Assembly: GCA_029262995.1 (NCBI GenBank)
Contig: JAJCYH010000006.1
Location: forward strand, 1 to 64,000
Reading direction: 5' to 3'
DNA from: Saprospiraceae bacterium
Lineage (GTDB): Bacteria > Bacteroidota > Bacteroidia > Chitinophagales > Saprospiraceae
DNA: 64,000 bases
Shown: one piece after another, positions 28,727 to 38,681 of the stretch
Layout of the letters: each line of letters starts with the position of its first letter
How positions within the stretch are numbered: the stretch's first letter is position 1
The notes under the pieces: generated by a model
Told to the model about the DNA's origin: nothing
The model's input: the letters and a program-made list of their open reading frames with translations, nothing else
Databases searched by the model: none
Position numbers and translations under genes: made by a program

Positions 28727-30196
28727 TTGAAAAGACTGGAAGACATATTAGAATCCGTCAAAATTCTTAACAGAGCAGACTTGAGTGATATCCCAATTGT
28801 GGGTATTTCTACTGACTCCCGTAAAGTTGAAAAAAACTTTCTCTTTATCGCATATAAGGGGGTAGTACAGGATGGACATGACTATATCAATCAGGCTATT
28901 TCTAACGGAGCTACTGCGGTGGTTTTCGAAGACAGAGATAAAATAGTCGATAGTAATGATGTAGTTTTTATTCAACTTAAAGATGTTCAGCAATGTGTTG
29001 GTAAAATAGCCTCTAGCTATTATGATGAGCCTACAAAGAATTTAAAAGTGATTGGTGTAACAGGAACCAATGGTAAAACAACTGTTAGCAGTTTGCTCTA
29101 TAATTTATACGAAAAACTGGGATATAAAGTTGGATTGATTTCTACCATTGAAAACAAATACAATGATGTTTTAATTCCTGCCAAACTAACAACACCTGAC
29201 CCTGTGAGTTTGCAAATGCTTTTTAAAGAAATGCTTGACGCAAATGTAACTCATGTATGTATGGAAGTTAGTTCACATGCATTACATCAAGGAAGAGTTA
29301 ATGGAGTTGATTTTGATTTAGCGGTTTTTACAAACATAAGCCGTGATCATCTGGATTATCATGGAACATTTTCAGAGTACATCAAAGCGAAGAAATTATT
29401 GTTTGATAATCTATCTGTATCATCTATTGCTTTGACGAATATTGACGATCCAAATGGAAAGACTGTAGTGCAAAATTGTCCTGCAAGAATATTTGAATAT
29501 GCTTTGAAGCGGCCAGTTGAGTTTAAAGGAAAGATAATTGCCAACTCTGTGACCGGCCTTCAACTTGAAATTAATAAAAAAGAGATTTTTTTGCGATTAG
29601 TAGGAGAGTTCAATGCATATAACGCTTTAGCAGTATTTGCTTCAGCAACACTGATGGGTGAGGATGAAACTGATGTACTTGTGGCATTGAGTAATTTGTC
29701 AGCAGCTGAAGGAAGGCTAGACATAATGAGTAATTCGCATAAAGGATATACAGCAGTAGTTGACTATGCTCATACTCCCGATGCATTGGAAAAAGTATTA
29801 AAAACGCTTAAAGCAATTCTTGGGAAGGGTGAACGATTAATTAGTGTAGTTGGATGTGGTGGTAATCGTGATAAAGGGAAAAGACCAATAATGGCGAAGC
29901 TTGCCTACAAATACTCTGATGTATCTATTTTTACATCAGATAATCCGAGGGATGAGAATCCCGAAGATATTATTGATGAGATGATAGCGGGTCTGGATGA
30001 GGATCAAAATGATAAATGTCTACGGTTAACGGATAGAAGAGAGGCTATAAAAATGGCAGCTGATTTAGCAAGAAAAAATGATATTATTTTATTGGCAGGT
30101 AAAGGTCATGAAAAATATCAAGAAATAAAGGGACAAAGGTTTCCTTTTGATGATAAAGAAATAATTCGCGCTTTAATGCGTCGAGAAGATATGTAA
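28727..30196 (+). CDS. murE: UDP-MurNAc-L-Ala-D-Glu:meso-diaminopimelate ligase
   Basis: Adds the third residue of the peptidoglycan stem peptide, using ATP. 489 residues with the UDP-binding start, P-loop GVTGTNGKTTVSS (Lys117), MEVSSHALHQGRV, NISRDHLDYHGT, VDYAHTPDALEK and GCGGNRDKGKRP. The motif DNPR at 405-408 is the mark of meso-diaminopimelate-specific MurE, so the wall is of the meso-DAP type. No ATG is available; TTG at 28727 is the start. Confidence 0.95.
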   Translation: MKRLEDILESVKILNRADLSDIPIVGISTDSRKVEKNFLFIAYKGVVQDGHDYINQAISNGATAVVFEDRDKIVDSNDVVFIQLKDVQQCVGKIASSYYDEPTKNLKVIGVTGTNGKTTVSSLLYNLYEKLGYKVGLISTIENKYNDVLIPAKLTTPDPVSLQMLFKEMLDANVTHVCMEVSSHALHQGRVNGVDFDLAVFTNISRDHLDYHGTFSEYIKAKKLLFDNLSVSSIALTNIDDPNGKTVVQNCPARIFEYALKRPVEFKGKIIANSVTGLQLEINKKEIFLRLVGEFNAYNALAVFASATLMGEDETDVLVALSNLSAAEGRLDIMSNSHKGYTAVVDYAHTPDALEKVLKTLKAILGKGERLISVVGCGGNRDKGKRPIMAKLAYKYSDVSIFTSDNPRDENPEDIIDEMIAGLDEDQNDKCLRLTDRREAIKMAADLARKNDIILLAGKGHEKYQEIKGQRFPFDDKEIIRALMRREDM

Positions 30197-30230
30197 GAAT
30201 AGGTTCTATTATCATTCTCAGGTTGGTTTT

Positions 30231-30292
30231 AACAGTTGCAGTAGGGAAATCCAAATAAAGATTTGGATCCTACTGCAATCTGTTATTTTTTT
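30231..30292 (+). terminator. Strong terminator-like hairpin inside the dcw operon
   Basis: The arms pair as AACAG/CTGTT (5), TTGCAGTAGG/CCTACTGCAA (10) and ATCCAAAT/ATTTGGAT (8), with a GAA bulge on one side and a T bulge on the other. The stem is 23 bp, the loop AAAG, and seven T follow. It lies between murE and mraY, with the T run ending 11 bases before the mraY ATG. It could end most transcripts, or act as an attenuator or processing site; which is open. Confidence 0.8.
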
Positions 30293-30303
30293 AGAAAAAA
30301 ATT

Positions 30304-31554
30304 ATGCTATACTATATTTTTGAATATTTAGAGAAACAAGATTGGATAGGTGCAGGACTGTTTCAATATATAAGTTTTAGGTCGGGATTAGGGATTATTA
30401 TTTCATTGACAATCTCTATTCTCTTTGGCAAAAGACTAATACGCTCTTTGAAAAAAATGCAAGTAGGTGAATCCGTTAGGGATTTAGGTTTGGAAGGACA
30501 GTTGGAAAAAACAGGAACTCCTACCATGGGTGGACTATTAATAGTAATATCAATATTAGTGCCAACTCTTTTGCTTTGTCGTTTGGATAATATCTATATA
30601 ATTATGATGATTGTCACAACGCTATGGATATCGGGGATTGGGTTTATTGATGATTATATTAAAGTGTTTAAGAAAGACAAGAAAGGTCTTAATGCTAGAT
30701 TCAAAATTATTGGTCAAGTTGGATTGGGTTTGTTTATCGCTTTGGTAATGCTATTTCACTCCGATGTTGTGGTTAGAGTTCCAGTTGAATTAGCACAAAA
30801 GAATGGTTGGGAAATACAAGAACAGTTTGAGTTGTCTATCCCTAGATTGAATCAAGCTCCAATTGAAAAGGTTGTTGCTTATGTTAAAGCTCCAATTACC
30901 AATATGCCATTCTTGAAGAATAACGAATTGGATTATTCAATATTCGTGGGAAATAACTTGAATCTCGTTTGGATCATTTTTATCCCTCTGTTAATTTTTA
31001 TTATTACTGCAGTTTCTAACGGTGCTAATTTAACTGATGGATTAGATGGTTTGCTGACAGGTGTAGCTGCAATCATTGGATCGGCTTTAGGAATCTTGGC
31101 TTATGTCTCAGGTAATGCAATTTTTGCTGAATATTTAAATATCCTTTATATACCTCATACAGAAGAACTCGTAATATTTTTAGCCTGTTTTATTGGTGCG
31201 TGTATTGGATTTTTGTGGTATAATTCTTATCCAGCTAACGTATTCATGGGTGATACAGGAAGTTTAGCAATAGGCGCAATTATCGCTGTTATTTCCATTA
31301 TCTTAAGAAAAGAATTATTAATTCCAATTTTATGTGGAATAATACTTATGGAAACACTTTCGGTTACTTTACAGGTTTCTTATTTTAAATATACCAGAAA
31401 GAAGTCCGGTGAAGGCAAAAGACTTTTTTTAATGTCTCCACTTCATCATCACTACCAAAAGAAAGGTTGGCATGAAACCAAGATTGTTGTTCGATTCTGG
31501 ATCATTACCATATTACTTGCAGTTATGACGATAATAACACTTAAACTAAGATAA
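30304..31554 (+). CDS. mraY: Phospho-MurNAc-pentapeptide transferase MraY
   Basis: Makes lipid I from UDP-MurNAc-pentapeptide and undecaprenyl phosphate at the inner membrane. 416 residues and about ten membrane segments. Signatures are [26 protein letters not shown], the active-site region [31 protein letters not shown], and [14 protein letters not shown] near the end. It carries the longer periplasmic insert (about 155-215) of Bacteroidota MraY. It starts right after the hairpin at 30231-30292. Confidence 0.96.
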   Translation: MLYYIFEYLEKQDWIGAGLFQYISFRSGLGIIISLTISILFGKRLIRSLKKMQVGESVRDLGLEGQLEKTGTPTMGGLLIVISILVPTLLLCRLDNIYIIMMIVTTLWISGIGFIDDYIKVFKKDKKGLNARFKIIGQVGLGLFIALVMLFHSDVVVRVPVELAQKNGWEIQEQFELSIPRLNQAPIEKVVAYVKAPITNMPFLKNNELDYSIFVGNNLNLVWIIFIPLLIFIITAVSNGANLTDGLDGLLTGVAAIIGSALGILAYVSGNAIFAEYLNILYIPHTEELVIFLACFIGACIGFLWYNSYPANVFMGDTGSLAIGAIIAVISIILRKELLIPILCGIILMETLSVTLQVSYFKYTRKKSGEGKRLFLMSPLHHHYQKKGWHETKIVVRFWIITILLAVMTIITLKLR

Positions 31555-31557
31555 TGT

Positions 31558-32865
31558 ATGGACTCTATAGCTATTATCGGAGGAGGAGAAAGTGGAATTG
31601 GTGCAGCTATTTTAGCCAAGCATAAAGGCTTAGAAGTATTTGTTTCAGACTTTGGAGAAATACCCAAAAACTACAAAGAAGAATTATTACAACATAAAAT
31701 CCCTTTTGAAGAAAAGGGACATTCATTTGACAAAATAGAAAACGTAGATGTAATCGTAAAAAGTCCAGGTATTCCTGAGACTTCTGAAGTGATGCGATAT
31801 TTTCGACTAAGGCAGAAAATTATCATTTCAGAGATTGAATTTGCTGGCAGGTATTATGATGGTAAAATTATTGGCATTACAGGAAGTAATGGGAAGACTA
31901 CAACAACAAAATTATGTCATCATATACTGTCAAATTCTGATTTTAAAGTTGGCATAGGAGGCAATATAGGGGTTTCCTTTGCCAGATTAATAAGTGATGA
32001 ATCAGGATATGATTTGGTGGTTTTGGAATTAAGCAGTTTTCAATTAGAAGACATTAATTCTTTCAAGGTTGATTTATCAGTAATACTGAATATTACACCT
32101 GATCACCTGGACCGTTACGATTATAATATTAAAAAATATGCTGAGGCAAAATGGAATTTGGCTTTAGCAACAAAGGGTACAGGTTCAATAATACTGAACT
32201 TAGATACCGAAATTTGTAAGGATTTACTTAAATCAAATCCTCCAGAAGCGAAAGTGATCTGGTTGGAAAATGATCTTAAATCTTTGCCGGTTTCAAAGGA
32301 AACTGGTTATGCTTTTGAAATGATTTTGAAAGGAAGACACAATATTTTTAATGCGACAGCATCTATAATAATCGCTAGAATGTTTGGAATGTCAGACAAT
32401 AAAATTGGCGATGCATTAAAGAGCTTTAAGGCTGTTGAACATAGACTTGAACCTGTCGCAAAAATCGGAAATGTTGAGTTTATAAACGATAGTAAGTCTA
32501 CCAATGTGGATTCTTGTTTTGTTGCTTTGGCATCAATGGAAAAGCCTTTGGTTTGGATTGCTGGCGGCACTGATAAGGGTAATGATTATTCAGTAATCAA
32601 AGACCTGGTTAATGAAAAAGTGTCGGCGATAATTTGTTTAACAAAGGATGACGCAAAATTGAAATCTTTCTTTCGAGATTTTGGAGATAAAATAATTTCA
32701 ACAACTGATGTTGAAGCTGCAGTAAGCAAGTCATTGGATTTTATAGAAGATGGTGTTGTTTTATTATCGCCAGCATGTGCAAGTTTTGATTTATTTATCG
32801 ATTATGAAGATAGGGGTAGAAAATTTAAGGAAGCTGTTTTTAAAATTTTAAATGAACGCAATTAA
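31558..32865 (+). CDS. murD: UDP-MurNAc-L-alanine:D-glutamate ligase
   Basis: Adds D-glutamate to UDP-MurNAc-L-Ala with ATP. 435 residues. The N-terminus (IAIIGGGESGIGAAILA) is the UDP-binding domain. The central ATPase has GITGSNGKTTTTKL, VLELSSFQLE and NITPDHLDRYD, and the C-terminal domain has FINDSKSTNVDS and VWIAGGTDKG. It starts 3 bases after the mraY stop and overlaps ftsW by 14 bases. Confidence 0.96.
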   Translation: MDSIAIIGGGESGIGAAILAKHKGLEVFVSDFGEIPKNYKEELLQHKIPFEEKGHSFDKIENVDVIVKSPGIPETSEVMRYFRLRQKIIISEIEFAGRYYDGKIIGITGSNGKTTTTKLCHHILSNSDFKVGIGGNIGVSFARLISDESGYDLVVLELSSFQLEDINSFKVDLSVILNITPDHLDRYDYNIKKYAEAKWNLALATKGTGSIILNLDTEICKDLLKSNPPEAKVIWLENDLKSLPVSKETGYAFEMILKGRHNIFNATASIIIARMFGMSDNKIGDALKSFKAVEHRLEPVAKIGNVEFINDSKSTNVDSCFVALASMEKPLVWIAGGTDKGNDYSVIKDLVNEKVSAIICLTKDDAKLKSFFRDFGDKIISTTDVEAAVSKSLDFIEDGVVLLSPACASFDLFIDYEDRGRKFKEAVFKILNERN

Positions 32866-34081
32866 TAACATATATGACAATTTAAGAGGAGACAAGACAA
32901 TTTGGTTTATTATTACTTTATTGATGTTTTGTTCCGTTCTTGCCGTCTACAGTGCAGTTGGTCATGAGGCTGCTATGAAGCGAAGTGGCAATACTGAGTA
33001 TTACTTGGTAAAGCACTCCTTGTTATTGATTATTGGACTTGCAGCAATGTTTTTTTCCTACCGTTTTAACTATATGTTTTATTCGAAAATTGCTCCTATA
33101 TTATTGGCAATTTCAATTCCTTTATTGATATACACTATCTTTTTTGGTCCTGAAATAAACGATGCAAGAAGATGGTTGGAAATTCCCCTTATTGATCAGA
33201 AATTTCAGACATCAGATTTAGCGCGACTCGCCCTTGTAATGTTTATAGCACGATCTATTTCTAATAAACAAAATATTATCAAAGATTTTAAATCAGCCTT
33301 CGTACCTCTGATCGTTCCTGTAGTTGGCGTATGCATGTTGATTGCTCCTTCGGATTTGAGTACCGCAGCATTATTGTTCATAACTTGTATGACAATGATG
33401 ATTATAGGCAGGGTTTCATTGAAGTATATAGGAATGTTAGGGTTATTGGGCATTGCTGGATTATCCTTGCTTATAGTAATTGGAATCGCTTTTCCTGAAT
33501 GGGTGAGATTGGATACTTGGATTTCTAGAATTAATGAATTCATATTGGGACAAGAAGGAGGATATCAAATTGTACAATCTAAGATAGCTATTGCTTCAGG
33601 TGAAATATTTGGTGTTGGTCCAGGAAACAGTCTTCAAAGAAATTACCTTCCATATGCTTATGCAGATTTTATTTTTGCAATCATATGTGAAGAATATGGA
33701 CTTATTGGCGCATTTGTTTTAATTGCTCTTTACCTAGGCTTGCTTTTTAGATGCACCAATATGGTTACAAGATGCCCTAAGACATTTGGTTCTATACTCG
33801 CAATAGGTTTGTGTTTGAATGTAGTTGTCCAGGCCTTTGCTAATATGGCTGTATCTGTGCAATTGGTACCGGTTACAGGACTTACCTTGCCAATAATAAG
33901 TATGGGTGGTACATCAATATTGTTTACTTGTATTTCATTGGGAATAATATTGAGTGTAAGTAAGTATGTGGAAGAATACAGTGCTTTTGAAATAAGAGAA
34001 GAAGAACAATCTATTTCTGAAGAGAAATTGGATAAGAATATCATTGGGAGGAATCGCTTGAAGTATGAGAATTATTATTAG
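32852..34081 (+). CDS. ftsW: Septal peptidoglycan polymerase FtsW (SEDS)
   Basis: SEDS-family glycosyltransferase that polymerises lipid II at the septum with FtsI. 409 residues, about ten membrane segments. Signatures are ARRWLEIPLI (about 108-117), LIAPSDLSTAALL, SKIAIASGEIFGVGPGNS, YLPYAYADFIFAIICEEYG and ITGLTLPIISMGGTS-like VTGLTLPIISMGGTS. It overlaps murD (14 bases) and murG (17 bases). Confidence 0.95.
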   Translation: MNAINNIYDNLRGDKTIWFIITLLMFCSVLAVYSAVGHEAAMKRSGNTEYYLVKHSLLLIIGLAAMFFSYRFNYMFYSKIAPILLAISIPLLIYTIFFGPEINDARRWLEIPLIDQKFQTSDLARLALVMFIARSISNKQNIIKDFKSAFVPLIVPVVGVCMLIAPSDLSTAALLFITCMTMMIIGRVSLKYIGMLGLLGIAGLSLLIVIGIAFPEWVRLDTWISRINEFILGQEGGYQIVQSKIAIASGEIFGVGPGNSLQRNYLPYAYADFIFAIICEEYGLIGAFVLIALYLGLLFRCTNMVTRCPKTFGSILAIGLCLNVVVQAFANMAVSVQLVPVTGLTLPIISMGGTSILFTCISLGIILSVSKYVEEYSAFEIREEEQSISEEKLDKNIIGRNRLKYENYY

Positions 34082-35153
34082 TGGAGGAGGATCAGGTGGT
34101 CATGTGTTTCCTGCAATAGCGATTGCAAATGCTTTAAAGGGAAAGGGAATAAACGATATTCTTTTCATTGGAGCAAGTGATAAGATTGAAATGTTGAAAG
34201 TACCAGCCGCTGGTTTTAAGATCGAAGGATTGTGGATTAGCGGTTTGCATAGAAAAAAGTTTTTTAGGAATTTATTATTTCCTCTGAAGCTTGTTGTTAG
34301 CCTTTTAAAGGCAAAAAAGATCATTGAAAAGTTTAACCCTGATGTAGTAGTTGGAGTTGGAGGTTTTGCCAGCGGTCCTGTATTAAAAATGGCCCAATGG
34401 AAAAACATACCTACTCTGATTCAGGAACAAAATTCGTTTCCTGGCATTACCAACAAATTGTTAGCTAAAAATGCACATAAGATTTGTGTAGCTTATCCGT
34501 CGATGTCAAGATTTTTTGACAAACAAAAAATCAGACTTACCGGCAATCCCGTAAGAAAGGATTTGATGAGCTTGGAAAATCTTCGTGATGAAGCTATCCG
34601 CTATTTCGGCTTAGATCAAAGTAAGAAAACTGTTCTAATATTTGGAGGTAGTCTGGGCGCAATGAGTATTAATCAAGCCTTGTATTATAATAGGTCCATG
34701 ATGCAAGCAATGGATAATGTTCAATTTTTATGGCAAGTAGGATCAGCATACTATGAGAATTATAAGGATTCTGATATAGCATCATGCGATCATGTTAAAA
34801 TTTTGGCTTTTATAGACAGAATGGACTTGGCTTACAGTGTGGCAGATACAATTATCTGTAGAGCTGGAGCTTTGACAATCTCGGAAATTAGTCTGATTGG
34901 AAAGCCAGCAGTTTTTGTTCCTTCTCCTAATGTTGCAGAAGATCATCAAACCAAAAATGCACAGACATTGGTTGATCATAAAGCTGCCATAATGGTGTCC
35001 GATAAGGAAGCAAAAGAGAATTTACTTAACAGGGCATTGGAACTTTTAAATGATACTGAAACTCAAAAACGTTTGAGTGCAAACATTCGAACTTTGGCAA
35101 TGCCAAAAGCGAGTGATGAAATTGCAGATGAGATTATTAAACTAATAAAATAG
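34065..35153 (+). CDS. murG: Lipid II synthase MurG
   Basis: Transfers GlcNAc from UDP-GlcNAc to lipid I on the inner face of the membrane. 362 residues with two Rossmann-like domains: ISGGGSGGHVFPAIAIA at the start, VGVGGFASGPVL, IQEQNSFPGITN, then IFGGSLGAMSINQAL and CRAGALTISEIS in the UDP-GlcNAc site, and EDHQTKNAQTLV. The stop is directly followed by the murC ATG. Confidence 0.96.
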   Translation: MRIIISGGGSGGHVFPAIAIANALKGKGINDILFIGASDKIEMLKVPAAGFKIEGLWISGLHRKKFFRNLLFPLKLVVSLLKAKKIIEKFNPDVVVGVGGFASGPVLKMAQWKNIPTLIQEQNSFPGITNKLLAKNAHKICVAYPSMSRFFDKQKIRLTGNPVRKDLMSLENLRDEAIRYFGLDQSKKTVLIFGGSLGAMSINQALYYNRSMMQAMDNVQFLWQVGSAYYENYKDSDIASCDHVKILAFIDRMDLAYSVADTIICRAGALTISEISLIGKPAVFVPSPNVAEDHQTKNAQTLVDHKAAIMVSDKEAKENLLNRALELLNDTETQKRLSANIRTLAMPKASDEIADEIIKLIK

Positions 35154-36518
35154 ATGCATCTAGACGCTCTGAAACGAATATATTTTCTAGGAATAGGAGG
35201 TATTGGAATGAGTGCCTTAGCAAGATACTTTCTTAATAAGGGCATTGAAATTTTTGGTTATGATCTTACGCAAAGCAGCCTTACCAAAAAGTTGGAGGCT
35301 GAGGGTATGATGATTCATTATTCTGAAGATCTGGATAAAATTCCAAAGGATATTGACTTGGTGGTTTATACGCCAGCAATTCCTCAAAGCAATAGAGAAT
35401 TTGTTTGGTTGAATGAGAATAATTATATCATTAAAAAGAGAGCAGAAGTTCTTGGATTAATCAGTAAGCAACATAGCACTATTGCAGTTGCTGGCACACA
35501 TGGTAAGACAAGTACAAGTTCTTTGATCGCCCACATTTTGACATATTGCGGATTAGATATTTCTGCATTTCTTGGGGGAATTTTGAAACAGCAAAACTCA
35601 AATTACATTCAAGGTAATTCTGATATTGTAGTTTTAGAAGCAGATGAGTATGATAGATCATTTTTACAAATTTATCCTGATATTCTCATCATAACCTCTT
35701 TAGATGCTGATCATTTGGATATCTACAAAAGTCATCGAAGTATGATTGATGCTTATGAACAATTTATCAGTCAGATTTCCATTGGAGGTACTTTAATTCT
35801 AATGGATGATTTTTCAAATAGCTTTTCATTTAGATGGAAGGATTCCATTGAAAGAAATGGCATTAATGTTCTTCAGTTAAATGATGATTTTGGCTTTGAA
35901 AATGTTAGGATTTCAGATACACGTTATGTTTTTGATTTTAAATCAAAAGAGAGTAGCCTGAATGAACTGATATCTATTATGCCTGGTTTGCACAATATTT
36001 CTAATGTTTGTGCATCGGTAATGGTTGCCATTCTGAACTCCTGTAGTTCTGAAAATATCAAGGAGGCATTACATTCCTTCAAAGGCATAAAAAGAAGGTT
36101 TGAGGTCGTCTACGAAGATAAAAAGGTATTACTTGATGATTATGCACATCATCCGACTGAATTAAAAAATGCAGTTGAAACAGTGAACCGACTTTATGCA
36201 GGAAGAAGTATAATTGGAATATTTCAACCCCATTTATACAGCAGGACTGCAGATTTTTATCAAGGTTTTGCTAGGGAGCTTGAAGCTTTGGATGAGATAT
36301 GGATATTAGACATTTACCCGGCTAGAGAAGAACCTATAGAAGGTATAAAATCTGAAATGATTTTTAATCTGATACGCAATGATAATAAAAGACTTCTCCA
36401 TACAAGTGAATTGGTGGAAGCGCTGAGAAAAGAAAAAGAAAATTTGGATGTTGTGATAACATTAGGAGCATCCGATATTGATAAATATCATAATGAAATA
36501 GTAGAAATACTTAAATAA
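35154..36518 (+). CDS. murC: UDP-MurNAc:L-alanine ligase
   Basis: First amino-acid ligase of the stem peptide. 454 residues: FLGIGGIGMSALARYF at the start, VYTPAIPQ, P-loop VAGTHGKTSTSSL, LEADEYDRSFLQI, LDADHLDIY, the C-terminal DDYAHHPTELKN and FQPHLYSRT. The ATG touches the murG TAG with no spacer. An ATG-coupled gene order murG-murC-ftsQ is usual in this phylum. Confidence 0.95.
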   Translation: MHLDALKRIYFLGIGGIGMSALARYFLNKGIEIFGYDLTQSSLTKKLEAEGMMIHYSEDLDKIPKDIDLVVYTPAIPQSNREFVWLNENNYIIKKRAEVLGLISKQHSTIAVAGTHGKTSTSSLIAHILTYCGLDISAFLGGILKQQNSNYIQGNSDIVVLEADEYDRSFLQIYPDILIITSLDADHLDIYKSHRSMIDAYEQFISQISIGGTLILMDDFSNSFSFRWKDSIERNGINVLQLNDDFGFENVRISDTRYVFDFKSKESSLNELISIMPGLHNISNVCASVMVAILNSCSSENIKEALHSFKGIKRRFEVVYEDKKVLLDDYAHHPTELKNAVETVNRLYAGRSIIGIFQPHLYSRTADFYQGFARELEALDEIWILDIYPAREEPIEGIKSEMIFNLIRNDNKRLLHTSELVEALRKEKENLDVVITLGASDIDKYHNEIVEILK

Positions 36519-36520
36519 AT

Positions 36521-37306
36521 TTGGCAGGAAAGAAGACATATGTGAGTATAGATTTTTGGAAGATCATGAGACTGATTTTGTCAGTGCTATTAACATGTTT
36601 TTTGGTTTTTAGTATTTCTGTAAAATTAAATACGCCGATAGACGGGTTGATCGTACAAATAGAGGAAAGTGCTGAAGGTAAAAAGCTAATTGAAGAGAAA
36701 GAAATTAAAGCTATCATTAAACATGATTTGGGATATGATATAAACATTGCAGAAGTAGAGCAACTGAATATTTATCGATTGGAATCAATATTAAAGCTTA
36801 ATGAACGTATTGATAATGTAGAGATTTACTTAGACAAAAGGAATATCCTGCATGTCAAAGTAGAGCAGAAATTGCCAATTGTTAGAATTGAAATGGCTAA
36901 TGGAGCAGATTATTATCTTGATTACCAAGGAGACAAAGTTCCAGTAACAGATATATATAGAGTTCCTGTGGTTACTGGAAATGTAGATAATTACACAATT
37001 CTGTTTCGCAATGACAAAAAAAATAACTTGAATTCTGTTTTGGAATTAGCAAAGAAAGTACATGATGATGAATTTTTATCTGCTTTAATTGAACAGATTA
37101 ATATTGATAGTAATAATGAAATTACACTCATACCTAAAATTGGGCGCGATAAAATACTAATTGGACAGATAGAAAATCTGGATGAGAAATTTTACAAACT
37201 GAAAACTTATTATGAGCGAGGTATTAAGAATATTGGATTGGAAAAATTCGATGAGCTTGACCTCAAAATTAAAGGTCAAATAATAGGCCGACAAAAAGAT
37301 ACCTAA
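36521..37306 (+). CDS. ftsQ: FtsQ-like division protein
   Basis: 261 residues: a short cytoplasmic end, one membrane segment (LILSVLLTCFLVFSISV, about 21-37), then a POTRA-type region (INIAEVEQLNIYRLESILK) and the FtsQ beta domain (VEIYLDKRNILHVKVEQKLPIVRI). FtsQ links FtsL/FtsB to the divisome in the periplasm. Similarity is weak, as usual for Bacteroidota FtsQ, but position between murC and ftsA supports it. The start is TTG 2 bases after murC. Confidence 0.85.
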   Translation: MAGKKTYVSIDFWKIMRLILSVLLTCFLVFSISVKLNTPIDGLIVQIEESAEGKKLIEEKEIKAIIKHDLGYDINIAEVEQLNIYRLESILKLNERIDNVEIYLDKRNILHVKVEQKLPIVRIEMANGADYYLDYQGDKVPVTDIYRVPVVTGNVDNYTILFRNDKKNNLNSVLELAKKVHDDEFLSALIEQINIDSNNEITLIPKIGRDKILIGQIENLDEKFYKLKTYYERGIKNIGLEKFDELDLKIKGQIIGRQKDT

Positions 37307-37341
37307 AACAACCGATTTAAGAAATTTTAAAACACAGTCGT

Positions 37342-38658
37342 ATGAACGATATTAATAAGAATGATCGCCAAATTGCCATAGCTCTAGACATTGGGACAAC
37401 CAAAATATGTGCTATTGCAGGATTTAAAAACGAGTACGGAAAAATCGAAGTTCTCGGTGTTGGAACCGTTCCTTCTGAAGGTGTTTCACGGGGTGTTGTT
37501 TCTAATATCGATAAGACAGTGAAAGCGATTAATGAGGCCGTGCAGATTGCACAAAAAAATGCTAAGACAAAATTCGGAAGAGTGCATGTTGGTATCGCTG
37601 GACAGCATATAAAAAGTATTCATCATCACGGTCTATTGGTTAGGCATGATCCTGAGTCTGAAATTAATGAAGCTGATGTCAGTAAGTTGATAAGTGATAT
37701 GCATAAATTGGTATTACCTCCTGGTGATAAAATATTACATGTATTTCCTCAAGAGTTTACCGTAGATGACGAAAATAATATTGTTGATCCAATAGGCATG
37801 TCTGGAGTCCGACTAGAAGCAAATTTTCATATTATAACTGGACAGATTTCTGCTTCACGTAATATTATGAGATGTGTTGAAAAGGTTGGTCTAGAAGTAG
37901 CCGATATCACTCTTGAACCTATAGCTTCATCTAAAGCAGTTCTTACACCACAGGAAAAAGAAGCAGGTGTAGCCCTTGTTGATATTGGAGGTGGAACAAC
38001 AGATATTACAATATTTAAAGATGGTATTATAAGACATACATCAGTAATTCCTTTTGGTGGAAATGTAGTGACTAATGATATTAAAGAAGGATGTACGGTA
38101 ATGAAGGATCAGGCGGAGAAACTTAAAGTTAAATTTGGTTCTGCTTTATCTGATGAAATCGTTGACAATAGAATAATTACTATACCAGGATTCAGAGGTA
38201 GAGACTTCAAAGAAATCTCTGAAAAGAATTTATCAAAAATAATTGAAGCCCGTGTACGTGAAATATTTGACTATGTATTGTGGGAAATAAAGAGATCCGG
38301 ATATGAATCCAAATTGATTGCTGGAGTAGTTTTAACAGGAGGTGGATCTTTGTTGAATGATATAGATCTGTTATCTGAATTCCATACAGGATTATCAACA
38401 AGAATTGGTCAACCAATTGAACATTTGGCCCATGGCTATTCTAGTGTTCTTGCAAGCCCAATTTATTCTACAGCAGTCGGTTTGTTAAGCATTGCAATAG
38501 ATAATCTACAATACTCTAATATACCATCACAGATTTCAGATGATGATATTGAAGATGGCGATGATGAATATTCAGGATATCCTAGAAATAAGTGGTATAA
38601 AAAGATATTTACATATACTAAAGAATTTTTTGAATCTAGTCCTGATACTGAATTATAA
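37342..38658 (+). CDS. ftsA: Cell division protein FtsA
   Basis: Actin-like membrane tether of the Z ring. 438 residues: AIALDIGTTKICAIAG (phosphate 1), the 1C subdomain, ALVDIGGGTTDITIFKDG (phosphate 2), and VVLTGGGSLLNDID (adenosine). The end WYKKIFTYTKEFFE forms an amphipathic helix for membrane binding. It starts 35 bases after ftsQ. Confidence 0.96.
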   Translation: MNDINKNDRQIAIALDIGTTKICAIAGFKNEYGKIEVLGVGTVPSEGVSRGVVSNIDKTVKAINEAVQIAQKNAKTKFGRVHVGIAGQHIKSIHHHGLLVRHDPESEINEADVSKLISDMHKLVLPPGDKILHVFPQEFTVDDENNIVDPIGMSGVRLEANFHIITGQISASRNIMRCVEKVGLEVADITLEPIASSKAVLTPQEKEAGVALVDIGGGTTDITIFKDGIIRHTSVIPFGGNVVTNDIKEGCTVMKDQAEKLKVKFGSALSDEIVDNRIITIPGFRGRDFKEISEKNLSKIIEARVREIFDYVLWEIKRSGYESKLIAGVVLTGGGSLLNDIDLLSEFHTGLSTRIGQPIEHLAHGYSSVLASPIYSTAVGLLSIAIDNLQYSNIPSQISDDDIEDGDDEYSGYPRNKWYKKIFTYTKEFFESSPDTEL

Positions 38659-38681
38659 TTAATAAAGCAAAACTCAATATT

